This document shows positions 47,701 through 59,256 of a DNA stretch of 64,000 nt, piece by piece. Both the position numbers and the translations under genes were made by a program. The stretch spans positions 53,736,463 through 53,800,462 of the forward strand of contig NC_074711.1 in NCBI RefSeq assembly GCF_947242115.1, written 5' to 3'. The notes under the pieces are model-generated. The model searched no databases. It saw only the letters and a program-made list of their open reading frames with translations, and had not been told where the DNA came from. Position 1 is the stretch's first letter, and every line of letters starts with the position of its first letter. The DNA is from Biomphalaria glabrata. Taxonomy: Eukaryota; Mollusca; Gastropoda; Planorbidae.

Positions 47701-50700
47701 GCTATACTTGATGAACCTAACTCTATCAGACTGATTATAAATATGTTCTTTTTGTTTGACTAGCTGCTTACCTTTATATTTGTATGGCTAGCCACTTACT
47801 TTAATAATTGTATGACTAGTTGCTTACCTTTGTGTTTGCATGACTGACTGTTTATGTTTTTATGACTAGCTACATACATATATACTATGACATTCTCTGG
47901 TATTTAATAAGTTAACCTCATTGAGCATAAACTTAACTGAAAGTGTGGAGTAATTCAAAGCATATCATTTGTGAAACCTAGTCAAAGAAAGTTGTACAAA
48001 TAAATGTTTTGATGCAAGGTTGAAAACTGTCTCTCTTGGGGACCAGCCTCCTTCATCATGTTGTTTTTTTAAACTCTTTTACTCCTAACTGACGATACCA
48101 ACGTTGATTTTACCCCTTTAAATTAAATTCATTTTTTGATATATAAAAAGAGCATGCATTCTTCTCTAATGATATACCTAATATAACATTTCCTGATTAC
48201 ATACAAAAAAGTTATTGAAGTTCAATCATAACAGGGTAGGGAAACACAAATGAACAAAATGAATAATTCCCTCTGGAAAACAATTACGGAGAGAAAGAGT
48301 TGATTTATGCTAAGGATGTTGTGTTTTATGCTAAGAATGTTGTGTTTTCAAGGCCCTCAGCAAGTACAGCCCAGGTATTACATTGTACCTCACAGTCTCC
48401 TGTCACTAGTCTGGCATGGAGTCCCGATGGTAGTCTCCTCATCTCTGCATCACCCAAACACAACTCTATAATTGTAAGTTGTTTGTTTTTTACTTAGCCT
48501 TATAATATAAGATAAGATAATTTTTATTGATGCAATCTAATGGAAATTCAGTTTGACTACAATTGACTACCTCAGCGTAACTACTGAACAATAACAATAT
48601 AGATACAAATATGAACAACATCCACACACAGTTTACAGTTTCTACCTTACACTCATTTGATTTTTTTCTTTAAACCATTCCCATCAAAACCTATTGTCTG
48701 AAAAATAAATCCCTAACAGAGGTGGCATAATTCTTGAAAAAAAAGTGCAAATATATTTCTTTTTTGTCTTATTTAAGAAAAGTCTATTAAATATTAATAA
48801 AAACAAAGTTGGGACTGCAATGAATCAACCAGCCAAAATTATTGACATTATGCTAATGTTATTATATGTAATGAAACAATAGAGGAAACTTTTGGCAACA
48901 AAAGTTAGGAAAGGGTTGATCATGGTGTGCATTTTATTTCTTCCAACTTGGAACAGTAGATACAATATTTCTCAGCTGTTTCTTTTTTTATTATCAACAA
49001 TTAAATAAATCTCTGTTTATTTTATTTTGGTAATGTTCCACAGATCTGGGATGTGCCGAAAGAAAATGGAGTTGTACAAAAACAAAGCACAGGTCGTGGA
49101 GTGTCGTTTCTGTCCTACTCTCCAGACGGTACTAAACTGTTTACTGCCACTCCATCCAAGATGTTTAGGTGAGATATAAACAAACAATTGACACTAATGA
49201 ATAGCAGAGTAAATTCTGACTTGTAACAGATACTTTGAAAAAGGGATGAAATAACTGAAGCTTTCATATTTTTTACTTCTGTGGTGAAGCACACTTCAAA
49301 CTTTCAGAATCAAACTCTTCTCTGTTGGGTCTGTTTAGGGATAGGGGAAAGGTATAAAGAGTATTTATAGTCTCAAACATTAGTCTTTTGTTTACATACA
49401 TTTTTATTTATTGATAAAGATTATCTATAAACTAAAATGTAAAATTTAAGTTATTGATCCCATTTCAGGGATACACATAATACACAATGATCTGAAATCC
49501 TGCTAAGTAGCTACCAAAATAATGTTCATAAACATTTTATCCCTGGTCCTGTGGTAGGCCCTCTGTTCTCAATGGCCCTGGGTTTGAACCCTGCCTGCTT
49601 CCATTCCCAATCATCCTTTGGGAGGTTTGGGCTAGGATGTAATTATCTTCAGAAGGGGGATCCTACTCATGTAAAACTTTTTTTTTTACAATATCTTTCT
49701 TACCTTTACAAAATGCTTACTGTACATTTTTTAATACTGCCATTGTTATTAAAAACACTCTTCTAGATGTTTTCTTTTCATGTTACAGAGTCTGGAGTAC
49801 TAAGCATTGGCAGTGGGAGAATTGGTCCAATTTGATTGGACCGTGTACAGTAAGTTGAAACATTTGTTTCAATGATATGATAATGAAATAGTTTACAGTT
49901 TATTATTTGTATTCTTTATAGTAATTCTTTCTTGAGATATGACCTATTTAAAAAGAGAAAATTGAATGTCACAGTTTCTGTGTGAAAAAGTAATTTTCTT
50001 ATGAATCTTTTATTCTAATAACAATACTATATTATGATTTTGTATTGATTAATAACGGACTTATTCTCAAGATCAATTGTTATAGAAGGCCTGAACACTG
50101 ACCTGCAATGTCACAACCTCTGGGCAGTTTAGACCAATAGCTCATTGCCAAGTCACAGATCTATCTGACATGGCAACGAGCTATTGGTCTAAACTGCCCA
50201 CAGTTGTGACATTGCAGGTCACTGTTCAGGGCTTCTATAATCAATGGTCTCGCTTACACTGTATGTAAATTAAGCACATATCTGAAATTCATCTCTAAGG
50301 CTGCTAGCTGGAGTCCTGATGGTTCCGTTTTAGTGTTTGCAATGGAAGGTGACAGTGCACTGTATGCGGTGAGGTTTCCTGTTGGTGGAGATGGTGATGG
50401 TGTCAGTGCAGTTAGTTTATCAGTACTTTTGGCGGATGTTTCACCAGTTAACTATTCCATGCATGATGGCAGTATTGTAAGGTTTGTGATTTCTAGATGA
50501 CATGATTAAATGATGTGAAAAACAATTCTCAGTTTTCTTGAAATAATATGCAAAAAAGTATGACCTGTTTGTTGTTTACTTTTTGCATTTCTTTTGTTGT
50601 TTAGGGCTGGAGGTCAAGTGAAGTCTATTGTATGGGATGGAACAGGAGAGAGATTAGCTGTGATGTTTGAGAGTAAGTGAACACCTAACTTTCTCTAACT

Positions 50701-53700
50701 GTATTAGTTTTTAGAGGATCAGGTTTGACTTCAAACAGGTTTCAATATTGCATATCTGTATGCTTAAGTGCCAAATGGCTGTTTGTGTCTAACCACAGTT
50801 GACTTTCCTTTCTTGATCTTCTTTCAGCCTTTTTCATTTGTTCTATTTTTTAGGCTTGTGTAAAACTGAAAAACCTTAACTGGCTTTGAGGTTGAACACA
50901 AACTTGAATTTTGCAATTAATGCCCTGGATTACTGAAATTTTCGATAAAATATTTCCATTTATTATTCACATCATCCACTTGAAAAGAAAAACTTTGGAT
51001 AACTCTGTATAAAAGTAAAGTTCCCCTTTCAGACCTTGTGATCTATAGGGCAGATGATATTAAGGTCATCTATTTCTTTGGTCAGTGGTTAACGAGCATG
51101 GTGTCATGTTACCAGCACAACGACCAACCGCCTTTCCCTAACTAAAGTCAGATATCCATTAGAGTTGGATTTACTCAGAAACGCCCTAAAAATCCTGATA
51201 TTCAAAATCCCAGTCTTCACCGAGATTCAAACCTAGGTTAGGAAGCCAAGTGCTTAACGACTCAGCCACTTCACCCTCATAACTCTGTATGGGCTACAGA
51301 TATTTTACATTTTAGATGTAAAAGAGTATATTCTTGGTTATGAGAATGATATGTTTTTAAAAGACATTAGAATAAACGAGAAATGGACAAGCTCACATCT
51401 AAATCACAAGAAATACAACGTCTTTTATAAGCTATCCTGACAAGATCAACGTCTAATCTTTCGCCTCAGAACCAGACACAACAGAATGAGACTACATTTG
51501 TTCTGGAAGCTAAAAAATGGAACTAGAAAAATCTGCCCTTGTGGAGTGTCAATTGAGAATGCTAACCATATCCTTCAAAACTGCATTCTTTATCAAGAAG
51601 CCCAAGCAAGACACTGGCCACAAAACACTCCTATAGAAAGAAAACTATACGGAGAGCTCCCTGATTTGGAAACACAAGGCAGTTCATTTCATATATTGGT
51701 CTAGTCATCTGAACGCTCCAACATAACAATGAGAAAGAAGAAAAAAGAAGAATTAATAAAGGTTTAAGTTAGGCAGGAGAGTGGGGAAAGTTTTAAGTAA
51801 GGCAAGGTATTTATGAGTACATGGGATACAAATTTAGAAAATCTTTTGCTTTTAACTCACCTCCCTTGCATAAAACAGTTATTTAGTAACAATTTCTATG
51901 GGTCCAATGAAAATCTAAAATTGTATATTTTACAAATAGTTCTTTTTTTTTTCTCCAGCTAATGAAACAGGCAGTGATCAATTTGTAGCAGTTTTTAAAA
52001 CAACTATTCATCCTCTTATGGAGCTCTTGCCTGGGTGAGATGCAGACTGGATTTTTTTGTTTACTTTTTACAAAGCTTATATGTCTGTCTGTCTGGCCAA
52101 AAGTTATCTCTCAACACCTAATCTCTGTATCAAGCTGAAATTTTGCACAATTATTTCTTTTACCTGACAACACAAAAATCAATTTTAAAAATTAATTAGT
52201 TAATTAACTATTGGTAATTAATTACTTTACTTGTTATTTCAAACAAGGGAAAGAAATAGTACTTGACTGAAGTAGTAGTATACGCTGAATGAACACAAAC
52301 ATGAAATAGAAACAATAGATAACTATACAATCTTTCATGTTTATAGACTCTTCGCTAATTGGTTACGGCCTTGGCTTGAGAAGCCTAAGAAGGCCTTAGA
52401 TCACAAGTTTGAATTCAGGTCTAAAAAAAACATGAAAAAAAACTATCACCTTTATACGCTGTTCTTTCTTCCCCTTTCCTACTGGTCCAGACAAGTGAAC
52501 AAGTGATAGGATCAAGCGTCTTAAGAACGCTAAAAGACATAAAATTGTGCTAAACAAAAACAATTGGTAAAAAAGTTTATTTTTATACACAGATTTATTA
52601 TTGTTAGTCTACAACTATTACAATTTAAATGACATGACTGATTCAAACTAATTGATACACATTAATAATTGACATCTAATTGACAATGATTTTACCTGCA
52701 GGGGTTTTGTAAAAGGCAAGTCAGGAGAGTCAGCAGTTCACATTGCCTTTATGCCAAACTGTTCTAAAGGAGCTCTGTTAAGTGTTGTAAGTTTCATTAA
52801 ATAAGTTTATCTTTTTATGGAAACACTATTGAGATAGACTTAATGCAATAGCCACTTTTTCCTATGTTAAAAATTCACATCTAAATCGTTAGCAAAAAAC
52901 AACATTCAAATAGAACGTCTAGTTTAGAAAATATACTTTCAATACCTTTAGCAGAGATGCCCACAAGTATGCATCTTGTGTATTTTGTACAAAAATGGAC
53001 ACAAAAATGAGCAAATACGGTTTAACATCTAAAAATACGCACACCCCCCACCCCCGAAAAAAAAATATAAAAAAAACAAAAGTTGTTAATCATATAGATC
53101 TTAGAGAAGAGTGCATCAATGACTGGAAATAGACTATTTTTATTAGATCTAGATCTACCACGAGATATGAATTAATTTTTCTTCGCACGCTAATGCGTGA
53201 AGATTTAAAATAATTACTGGATCTAGATTTTTGAATTAATTTTCTGTTGGTGCTATTATCTATTATGGAATCTGGAATAAAGCCATAGTGGCATAATGAT
53301 CATAAAATCATTGACAAGTGACAAGAACGACAACATTCTAACATATTCTAGAAAAGTTTATGACAAAAACTAAATGTGTAAATATTTTGAAAAATATAAC
53401 TCTTATGCTGTGTTCATTTTTTTGGATTGCTGCCTTTTGAGTATGTTACGTGCTTGAATGATTTTAGTCCTTTCTGAGTATATTTATTTATATTCAGGAA
53501 AATACACATTTGCCCCTCAAAATACACATTTCCAGGTCTGGGAATACATATTTCCAATTTGCCATGTAGCTTTAGAACAAAATGAAATTTATAAACACAC
53601 GCTTGTCGGATAGGCCTATAAAGTCAAGAGTTATAAATAAAACTATATACATCCAGTTTGCACTACACAAGATGAGCAAAGCTTTTCTTCTTATTCTTTG

Positions 53701-54727
53701 ACTTGAAGATTTTTTCTGTAACTTTTTCAGTGTGTATTATTTTGATAGAAAAAATGGAGTTTTCCGGGATGAAAAACAACTTGCGGTGAGAGGGGGGGGG
53801 GTAGTGTTACTAGAAGTAACTTACTATTGTATTTTATTATATAACCCAACATATTTTATTTTATTTTAAAATTGGCTACAAAAGTGAAATGAATTATTTA
53901 AGAAAATATTTCTTTTAAAAAGTTTAAACTGAGTCCGGGAAAAAAAAATTCATTACAAAATCTATATACTGAATGATTTAACCTTATAATTCTACATTTA
54001 ATTCACAAACCTATAAACACTATTAGTCACTTTAAATTTTATAAAAGATGAAAAAATAAAAAATGCTCTAACAAACTATTATTTACATATTTTGGGTCTA
54101 GTGTTATAAACTAAAAAGCAGAACCACTAACACAATTTTGTCATTAAAAAAAATGTCTTGTTCCCCACATCTAATTTACAACCAAAACAAAGAACAATCA
54201 CTCTTGAAGCTGGAAAATAAAAAAATAAAGGGAGAAATAGAAATAAATATTGTATTCCTAGTTACTTGCTGAGAGTACTTGCCAGCGCTAGTTACTGGAA
54301 GAGAGTAACACTGCACTGAAAGAGTTAAGAAAGGCTTAAAAAAAATTTTGGGTAACTTCCTATTACATGGTGCAGCATTAGTAGTTAACCATAAGCACTT
54401 TCTCAATGGTAGATATCGGGTTAACGTACTATGTCTTTTTTATTTGCTTTGCATGTTTCTTTGACTACATTAAAAATTAACAATTTTAGACATTCAATTT
54501 CAATGTCTATTATTTATCTTAAAACACCTTCTTTGTATGGACTGTTTAGAAACAACTAAATATTATATTTTTAAATATATTTTTATGTTTTTTGTTTTAA
54601 TTAGGTTTGGTCATCTGGTCGTGTTGGCTATGTACCAATGTTTTTTATACCAGCCCAAAAGATCCATCACCGTAGTTCAGCTAACTTTGATCCTTTGTCA
54701 CCGGGCCCATTCTTGTTTCAGAGATAG
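38765..54727 (+). CDS. AAAS: Aladin, nuclear pore WD-repeat protein, 15 coding exons
   Basis: Coding exons, in frame throughout: 38765-38884, 39080-39207, 39331-39386, 40095-40186, 40300-40346, 46451-46609, 47532-47615, 48353-48473, 49044-49168, 49789-49849, 50300-50481, 50605-50672, 51959-52034, 52702-52786, 54605-54727. Sum 1527 bases, 508 codons plus stop; human aladin has 546. The start has A at -3. The N-terminus ([12 protein letters not shown]) resembles the human FPPPPPRGQVT. The propeller begins at [20 protein letters not shown] in exon 6 and includes [48 protein letters not shown] and [16 protein letters not shown]. It closes with [17 protein letters not shown] and [13 protein letters not shown]. 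These match human aladin closely in order. Aladin is a nucleoporin held at the pore through NDC1. Exon 3 uses a poor donor (GTCATA). Intron 5 hosts a 5.85-kb LINE. Confidence 0.95.
39480..39900 (+). mobile_element. Composite repeat in AAAS intron 3
   Basis: AAAGCTTATATCAACTCACT, CAATCTCGGATTAAGCTGAAA and AATTAGTTAATTAACTACTG are followed by the family 2 SINE body (CCAGACATGTGATAGGATCA, GAGAAAGCTTAAATC). The tRNA-like head is mostly lost. Confidence 0.7.
40820..40910 (+). other. Two hairpins in the LINE 5' leader
   Basis: The first, 40820-40846, pairs CCAGCATAGGTCG with CGACCTATGCTGG, a 27-base perfect palindrome around one central base. The second, 40875-40910, pairs AGCTGCTGTATCGGACA with TGTCCGATGTAGCAGCT; the only non-Watson-Crick positions are two G-T pairs, which would form G·U in RNA. 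Both lie just upstream of ORF1. Confidence 0.8.
40994..42175 (+). CDS. LINE ORF1 protein, Gag-like with three zinc knuckles
   Basis: A 393-residue frame beginning [10 protein letters not shown]. Residues ~205-257 hold three CCHC knuckles in tandem: [28 protein letters not shown] and [16 protein letters not shown] proline tract ([15 protein letters not shown]) and a basic C-terminal part follow. The upstream region (about 50-190) should be the RRM-like part of such proteins. In this family ORF1 binds the element RNA. A second frame (42060-42413) overlaps the end in +1 and continues with a basic, Ser/Pro-rich text ([20 protein letters not shown]) typical of ORF1 tails. A one-base indel near 42100-42170 may therefore have shortened ORF1 here. 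The true start could also lie upstream. Confidence 0.88.
   Translation: MGSTGAELTKIYMDKKTHTKLLAPDLCLGKKRRIDDKKEEVPKSCATWPSFLVVRCTEEGKSLTKLSPFIIYKGLKSVVGEPKSVSKLHKTMELLVEVDSKTHSDGLLICRRLCELQVEVMPHKSLNTSRGVISSRDLLECSEKEIVEGIEGVTHARRITRRREGEEVKTATIILTFGTRTPPEYVKAGYLRVPVRPYIPNPMRCFKCQGYGHGAAVCKRNTVCARCAGEGHEDKGCTAQFKCPNCQAGHSAYSKDCPVWKQEVAVQEYKARNGCTFSQAKSAVLALPKGQFRLTKTYAQAVAKKGRSIATQTDTLTPPPPPPPPTQKKTPPKNTPLKKQESPVVMLKNRFSVLADESMETEQHVKTNTPGEPGDIMSDTGSPQRTQRNTNLY
42431..46099 (+). CDS. LINE ORF2 polyprotein: endonuclease, RT, RNase H, zinc finger
   Basis: A 1222-residue uninterrupted frame. The N-terminal APE-type endonuclease has [30 protein letters not shown] and GSDHFPI, the expected metal and catalytic positions. 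RT (about 450-720) has [12 protein letters not shown] (motif A), [15 protein letters not shown] (motif B) and LYVDDFV (motif C, YVDD at about 662). RNase H (about 955-1090) has D in YTDRS, E in MAELHAI, D in CSDSKSAL and H in [13 protein letters not shown]. The usual YTDGS is YTDRS here. A CCHC finger, CEYC...H...C, lies at about 1165. All catalytic residues I can identify are present. ORF2 is in the same frame as ORF1 and separated by a spacer, so it probably relies on reinitiation or an internal start. Confidence 0.95.
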   Translation: MDSRIVQWNCRGLKANYEEMQLLMDSETPVAVCLQETFLKDCISFRSYRAYTKNVEDAERASGGVCILVKDSIPHERVELQTTLQAVAARITLHKVITCCSLYLPPGAPLNRTDMEDLLKQLPRPYLILGDFNAHNTMWGSNNTDTRGRMLEDIFLQHDLCILNDASPTYLHPGTGSFTCIDLTVCVPGLLDDFKWSVSNDLRGSDHFPIIITNNLPSLGRPQRWKLNKADWEQFQKRCSEDITENILHEQNPADTFASKLLSIARKVVPLTSANPKRPSKPWFDTACKSAIGDRKKRLAAFIKNPSQENLKLFRIARAKARQTIRSAKRNSWRSFVGSLDAKTSARAVWKAVRRIKGKESNAIGHLKNQGRTVTSPREIADCLASSIAEKSSTAHYTPEFQKVKTREERHPIDFRSENNEDYNKPFSLEELRESLDKSHDTAPGEDEIHYQFLKHLPEPSLAVLLGVYNCVWQTGAFPNSWRKATVIPIPKPGRDGSDPANYRPIALTSCICKTMERMINSRLVWYLERNKVISNYQCGFRQGRTTTDHLVRLEAYIRNALLRREHLVAVFFDIEKAYDTTWKHGILRDLALMGLKGHLPRFVEEFLKDRKFQVRVGNSASDTHDQEMGVPQGSILSVTLFNIKINSIINALSPGIECSLYVDDFVILTYGKNMNTLERKLQLCLNKIQGWANYNGFKFSDSKTVSMHFCNLRGLHPDPELFILKKKIPVVKTTKFLGLTLDSKFNFLPHIKELKKKCQKSLNILRVLSHTDWGADRDTLLLLYRSLIRSKLDYGSIIYGAARKSYLKILEPIQNAALRLCLGAFRTSPIPSLHVEAGELPMDIRMKKLAMQYIVKLKSNPTNPAFDSIFNPTEVELYNRRPNVIQLLGLRMREPIQNLTPPIDQISKIETPQNPPWLMNKPKLNLSLLNFKKENTDPSILQVHFRELQESYGDCGTIYTDRSKMEGKVACACSFRNKTISRRLPDGCSIFMAELHAILLALMAVKASERSKFIICSDSKSALQALGRMKTDIPLVHKSLKLLDLITADRRDVTFIWVPSHVGIEGNEAADREAKRALNHAVSGTQIPYSDLRQSIASATYREWQNRWEAETHSKLRQIVADVRWRPTSKGLTRRGSTTMSRLRIGHTYITHSFVLKREEPPLCEYCDSRLTVEHILVDCPRYQDVRAKHFRATNLKTLFNNVDPGKVLGFIREVGLSTKI
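47160..47465 (+). mobile_element. LINE C-terminal fragment in AAAS intron 6
   Basis: The last part reads [21 protein letters not shown], a CCHC/C2H2-type finger of the kind that ends RTE-like LINE polymerases. Upstream text with STWLQAASE and RRQ-like codons is interrupted. It ends only about 65 bases before AAAS exon 7. Confidence 0.6.
48069..48303. mobile_element. MITE, TTAACTCTTT family, long form
   Basis: The left end (TTAAACTCTTTTACTCCTAA, then CTGACGATACCAACGTTGATT) and right end (CAATTACGGAGAGAAAGAGTTGA) are the same sequences as in the short element at 60713-60793, but separated by ~150 extra bases. It ends 50 bases before AAAS exon 8. Confidence 0.7.
48505..48640 (-). repeat. Interspersed 3'-end repeat
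   Basis: The text ATAAGATAAGATAATTTTTATTGATGCAATCTAATGGAAATTC shares the TTTATTGATCC.TATGGAAATTTGT theme with 33630-33660 and 56440-56470. These are likely 3' ends of one retroelement family in reverse orientation, each next to a short microsatellite. Confidence 0.45.
49535..49690 (+). mobile_element. tRNA-derived SINE, family 3
   Basis: The tRNA-like head GGTCCTGTGGTAGGCCCTC...GGCCCTGGGTTTGAACCCTG has a clear B box (GGTTTGAACCC). The body is CCTGCTTCCATTCCCAATC, GGGAGGTTTGGGCTAGGATG and TAATTATCTTCAGAAGG, then ACATGTAAAAC-like text and a T run. It lies in AAAS intron 9. Confidence 0.75.
50081..50239. mobile_element. 159-bp hairpin MITE in AAAS intron 10
   Basis: The element is almost wholly an inverted repeat. 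TATAGAAGGCCTGAACACTG and the following ACCTGCAATGTCACAAC, GGGCAGTTTAGACCAATAGC return in reverse complement from 50170 to 50239, with a few mismatches and a small loop near 50155. If the outermost TA on each side is a target duplication, the element is TA-flanked (Tc1/mariner-like). It starts 232 bases after AAAS exon 10. Confidence 0.85.
51011..51278 (-). mobile_element. SINE family 1, full length with 12-bp target duplication
   Basis: ATAACTCTGTAT is duplicated perfectly at 50999-51010 and 51279-51290. On the - strand the head is GTGGCTGAGTCGTTAAGCAC…TTGGCTTCC (A box), then a B-box-like GTTTGAATC. The body ends in GGTCTGAAAGGGGAAC. It lies in AAAS intron 12. Confidence 0.88.
51380..51780 (+). 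mobile_element. LINE C-terminal fragment in AAAS intron 12
   Basis: The frame at 51486-51704 reads [12 protein letters not shown], then [17 protein letters not shown], a C-x-C...H-x4-C finger, then [17 protein letters not shown]. An interrupted frame upstream ([15 protein letters not shown]) continues it. It is a 5'-truncated LINE end with no RT. Confidence 0.65.
52065..52665 (+). mobile_element. Composite repeat in AAAS intron 13
   Basis: The order is ACAAAGCTTATATGTCTGTC, CTAATCTCTGTATCAAGCTGA, AATTAGTTAATTAACTATTG, then the tRNA-like head TAATTGGTTACGGCCTTGGC (B-box-like AGTTTGAATTC). The SINE body follows (CTACTGGTCCAGACAAGTG, GTGATAGGATCA). The extreme end (GACTGATTCAAACTAATTG) matches 22545-22565, defining the right border of the family. 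Confidence 0.75.
52787..54604. other. AAAS: AAAS intron 14
   Basis: No gene is supported. At 52960-53560 there are repeated AATACACATTT/AAATACGCACA words and C-rich text, perhaps an old mobile element without clear borders. A short palindrome, CTTCGCACGCTAATGCGTGAAG, lies near 53180. Confidence 0.4.
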
Positions 54728-54733
54728 AATAAA
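54728..54733 (+). promoter_or_regulatory. AAAS: AATAAA directly after the AAAS stop codon
   Basis: The hexamer begins on the base after TAG. If used, the 3' UTR would be only ~20-30 bases. A TG/T-rich stretch follows at 54737-54790 (CTGATGTTTTT, GAAGTGATGTTATTG). Another downstream signal may be used instead. Confidence 0.5.
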
Positions 54734-55115
54734 CTGATGTTTTTAATTACAAATTCTGAAGTGATGTTATTGCATTGAAATCGTTTATTGTATAAACATG
54801 AAATCTGTTTGAAATATTTCTTTATTGACTTATCGTTTTATTCTCTTTTGCTTGTTTTTTGTAGACATCACTATTAATGTATTTGTGTGTAATGTAAAAT
54901 GTAACCTTAAAGCAAAAGGTAAAAGAAAATTGAAAAAGAATTCATTGGTATAAGTAAATTTGATTTTGAGAATAACTAAAACCCAGAATCTGTAAGAGTA
55001 CTTTTCTAGGTAAATGAAAAAATGGGAATAGAAATACTAATTTGTTGTTTGGCAGGTTAAAATGTAGAGTTTTGTAGTAACCATTTGGCTCCCATTTAAA
55101 ATGGAATATTTTCCA

Positions 55116-55218
55116 TTAACCCTTAAAACACATGTGGATGTTTAGCCTCTAAACATCAGAATTGTAATTCCCTTTTGTATGCACTCATTGTAAAACAGCT
55201 CAGCACTTTAAGGGTTAA
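55116..55218. mobile_element. 103-bp piggyBac-like MITE
   Basis: TTAACCCTTAAA at the left and TTTAAGGGTTAA at the right are perfect inverted repeats that include the TTAA target site. TTAA flanks with a CCCTT terminus are characteristic of piggyBac-type elements. No coding capacity. Confidence 0.82.
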
Positions 55219-55630
55219 ATGAGAAAACATTTTTGTTAAAAATCTGTGGATTGCTTTACATAGAAGTTTGATTTTTTAAATGAGATTTTGTGACATTTCA
55301 GTAACTGATCCAAAGTAGTCTTTACAAGGATAGAAACTTAAGAAAATGAAAGTTTCACTTTGAGCCCACACACTCATTTGTTTGTGTGATAAATGAAACT
55401 TTTGGAATTAATCTAACCAAATCAAAACAAAGTATTAGCTGATTCAACATGCAGACTTGTTTATATGTTGAATGGGAATATTGATAATGTTCAAGTATTC
55501 TTTACTTTTCTCTTTCTGAAACCACCTGCTTTTATGATTCAATGAGGGACTAGAGGTTAAGATTCTCTAAAGAAAGGAAAGCATAGAGGAAGGGGTAAAT
55601 TGAGATTATCAGTATGCTGAAGTAAGCATA

Positions 55631-55866
55631 ATGTGGCAGAGTGGTTAAGTGCTTGGCTTCCGAACCTGTGATTTTGAATTTCTGGATTTTTAGGGCACCC
55701 CTGAGTACATACAACTCTAATGGGTACCTGACTTTAGTTGGGGAAAGTAAAGGCGGTTGGCTTTGTGCTGGCCACATGACACCTTGCTTGTTAACCCTTG
55801 GCCAAAGAAACAGATGGCCTTAACATCATCTGCCCTATAGATTGTAAGGTCTGAAAGGGAGAACTA
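55631..55866 (+). mobile_element. SINE family 1
   Basis: The tRNA-like head (GTGGCAGAGTGGTTAAGTGC, TTGGCTTCCGAACC, eroded B box) is followed by ACTCTAATGGGTACCTGACTT, GGCGGTTGGCTTTGTGCTGG and the end AAGGTCTGAAAGGGAGAAC. Flanking AGTAAGCATA and AATAAGCGTA (8 of 10 identical) look like an aged target duplication. Confidence 0.82.
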
Positions 55867-56406
55867 AATAAGCGTAGAGTAGCTCCAAAATTCTACTCAT
55901 TTGCTGAATGTCTAATATATTGTAATATGATGTCATGGGGACACCATAGCACTAAGTCACATTTACTAAAATATTTTAAACTAAGACTGTCACACTTCAA
56001 TGTGTAAGCCAGAAGAAAAAAAGCGGTTTAGTTATGCCTCAAAGAGAAAGAAAGAGGGCTGACCAGGTTATTGATTCACTTTATGTACGTTAAAGGGGAA
56101 AAAAGTTGTTAACTGATGAACTGAATCCTCTTGAAAACCTTGAGAAATATTGAATTATCTATAATATAGAAAAGCTCAAAGGTTAAATAGAAGTTTAAGA
56201 AAAGACTAACAATGATGTGACAATCTAGAAATATCTTAGTATGCTTCTAAGGAGCAAAGCTTTGTTCCAAGATTGTTGTCAATGTTCAGTATTCTTTGAT
56301 GGGTATTTATTAATCATCAATATTTTCACTGTGTTTTACTTATTCAATGTAAAACTATACATCAGTCAAGTGATTTTTCTGATTTATATTTAATTGTTAG
56401 TTCATC

Positions 56407-56900
56407 GCTGGATATAATAATAATAATAATAATAATCTTTATTATCCGTAAGGAAATTTGTCTTACAATTTGTGCATTACACCAAACAAAAAACATTATA
56501 ACTATAAGAAACCAAAATGTACATTCACACCAGACTCACTCATAATTTACATGTGACAAAGTTTATACCAGATTGTTCTTATTCAATGATTTGATTGCCA
56601 GGGGAACAAAAGAATTGTTTTATGGAACTCCGTTTGAAAGCATAAAACTTAAGGAAAAAATATTCAACATTGTATTTCTTCAGTATAACCAAGCAGTGAG
56701 TTCAAGTACATAGAGGCACCTCTTGACTCCACATGTCATGTAATTTATGAGACAACACTGCTTTCTAAAAAAACCAATTGCAACACAGAAATTACTTTCT
56801 ACAAATAAAATCTTAAAACATAGTTCTTGTTGAAATAAACTTGGCTGATTTCTCAGGATCTTCTTGTTGGAGGGGAGTAAGCTTTGTTATATAAAGGCCT
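56407..56900 (-). repeat. Interspersed retroelement 3' fragment
   Basis: (AAT)n at 56411-56433 is followed by CTTTATTATCCGTAAGGAAATTTGTC. On the - strand the upstream part reads as an interrupted coding tail (FKRSSIKQFFCSPGNQI). A LINE 3' end in reverse orientation is the likeliest reading. Confidence 0.5.

Positions 56901-59256
<2,356 letters not shown>

Noticed and set aside
50478-50483. GTAAGG as the AAAS exon 11 donor
   Set aside because: It would shift the frame of exon 12, whose [14 protein letters not shown] matches aladin; the GTTTGT donor at 50482 keeps it.
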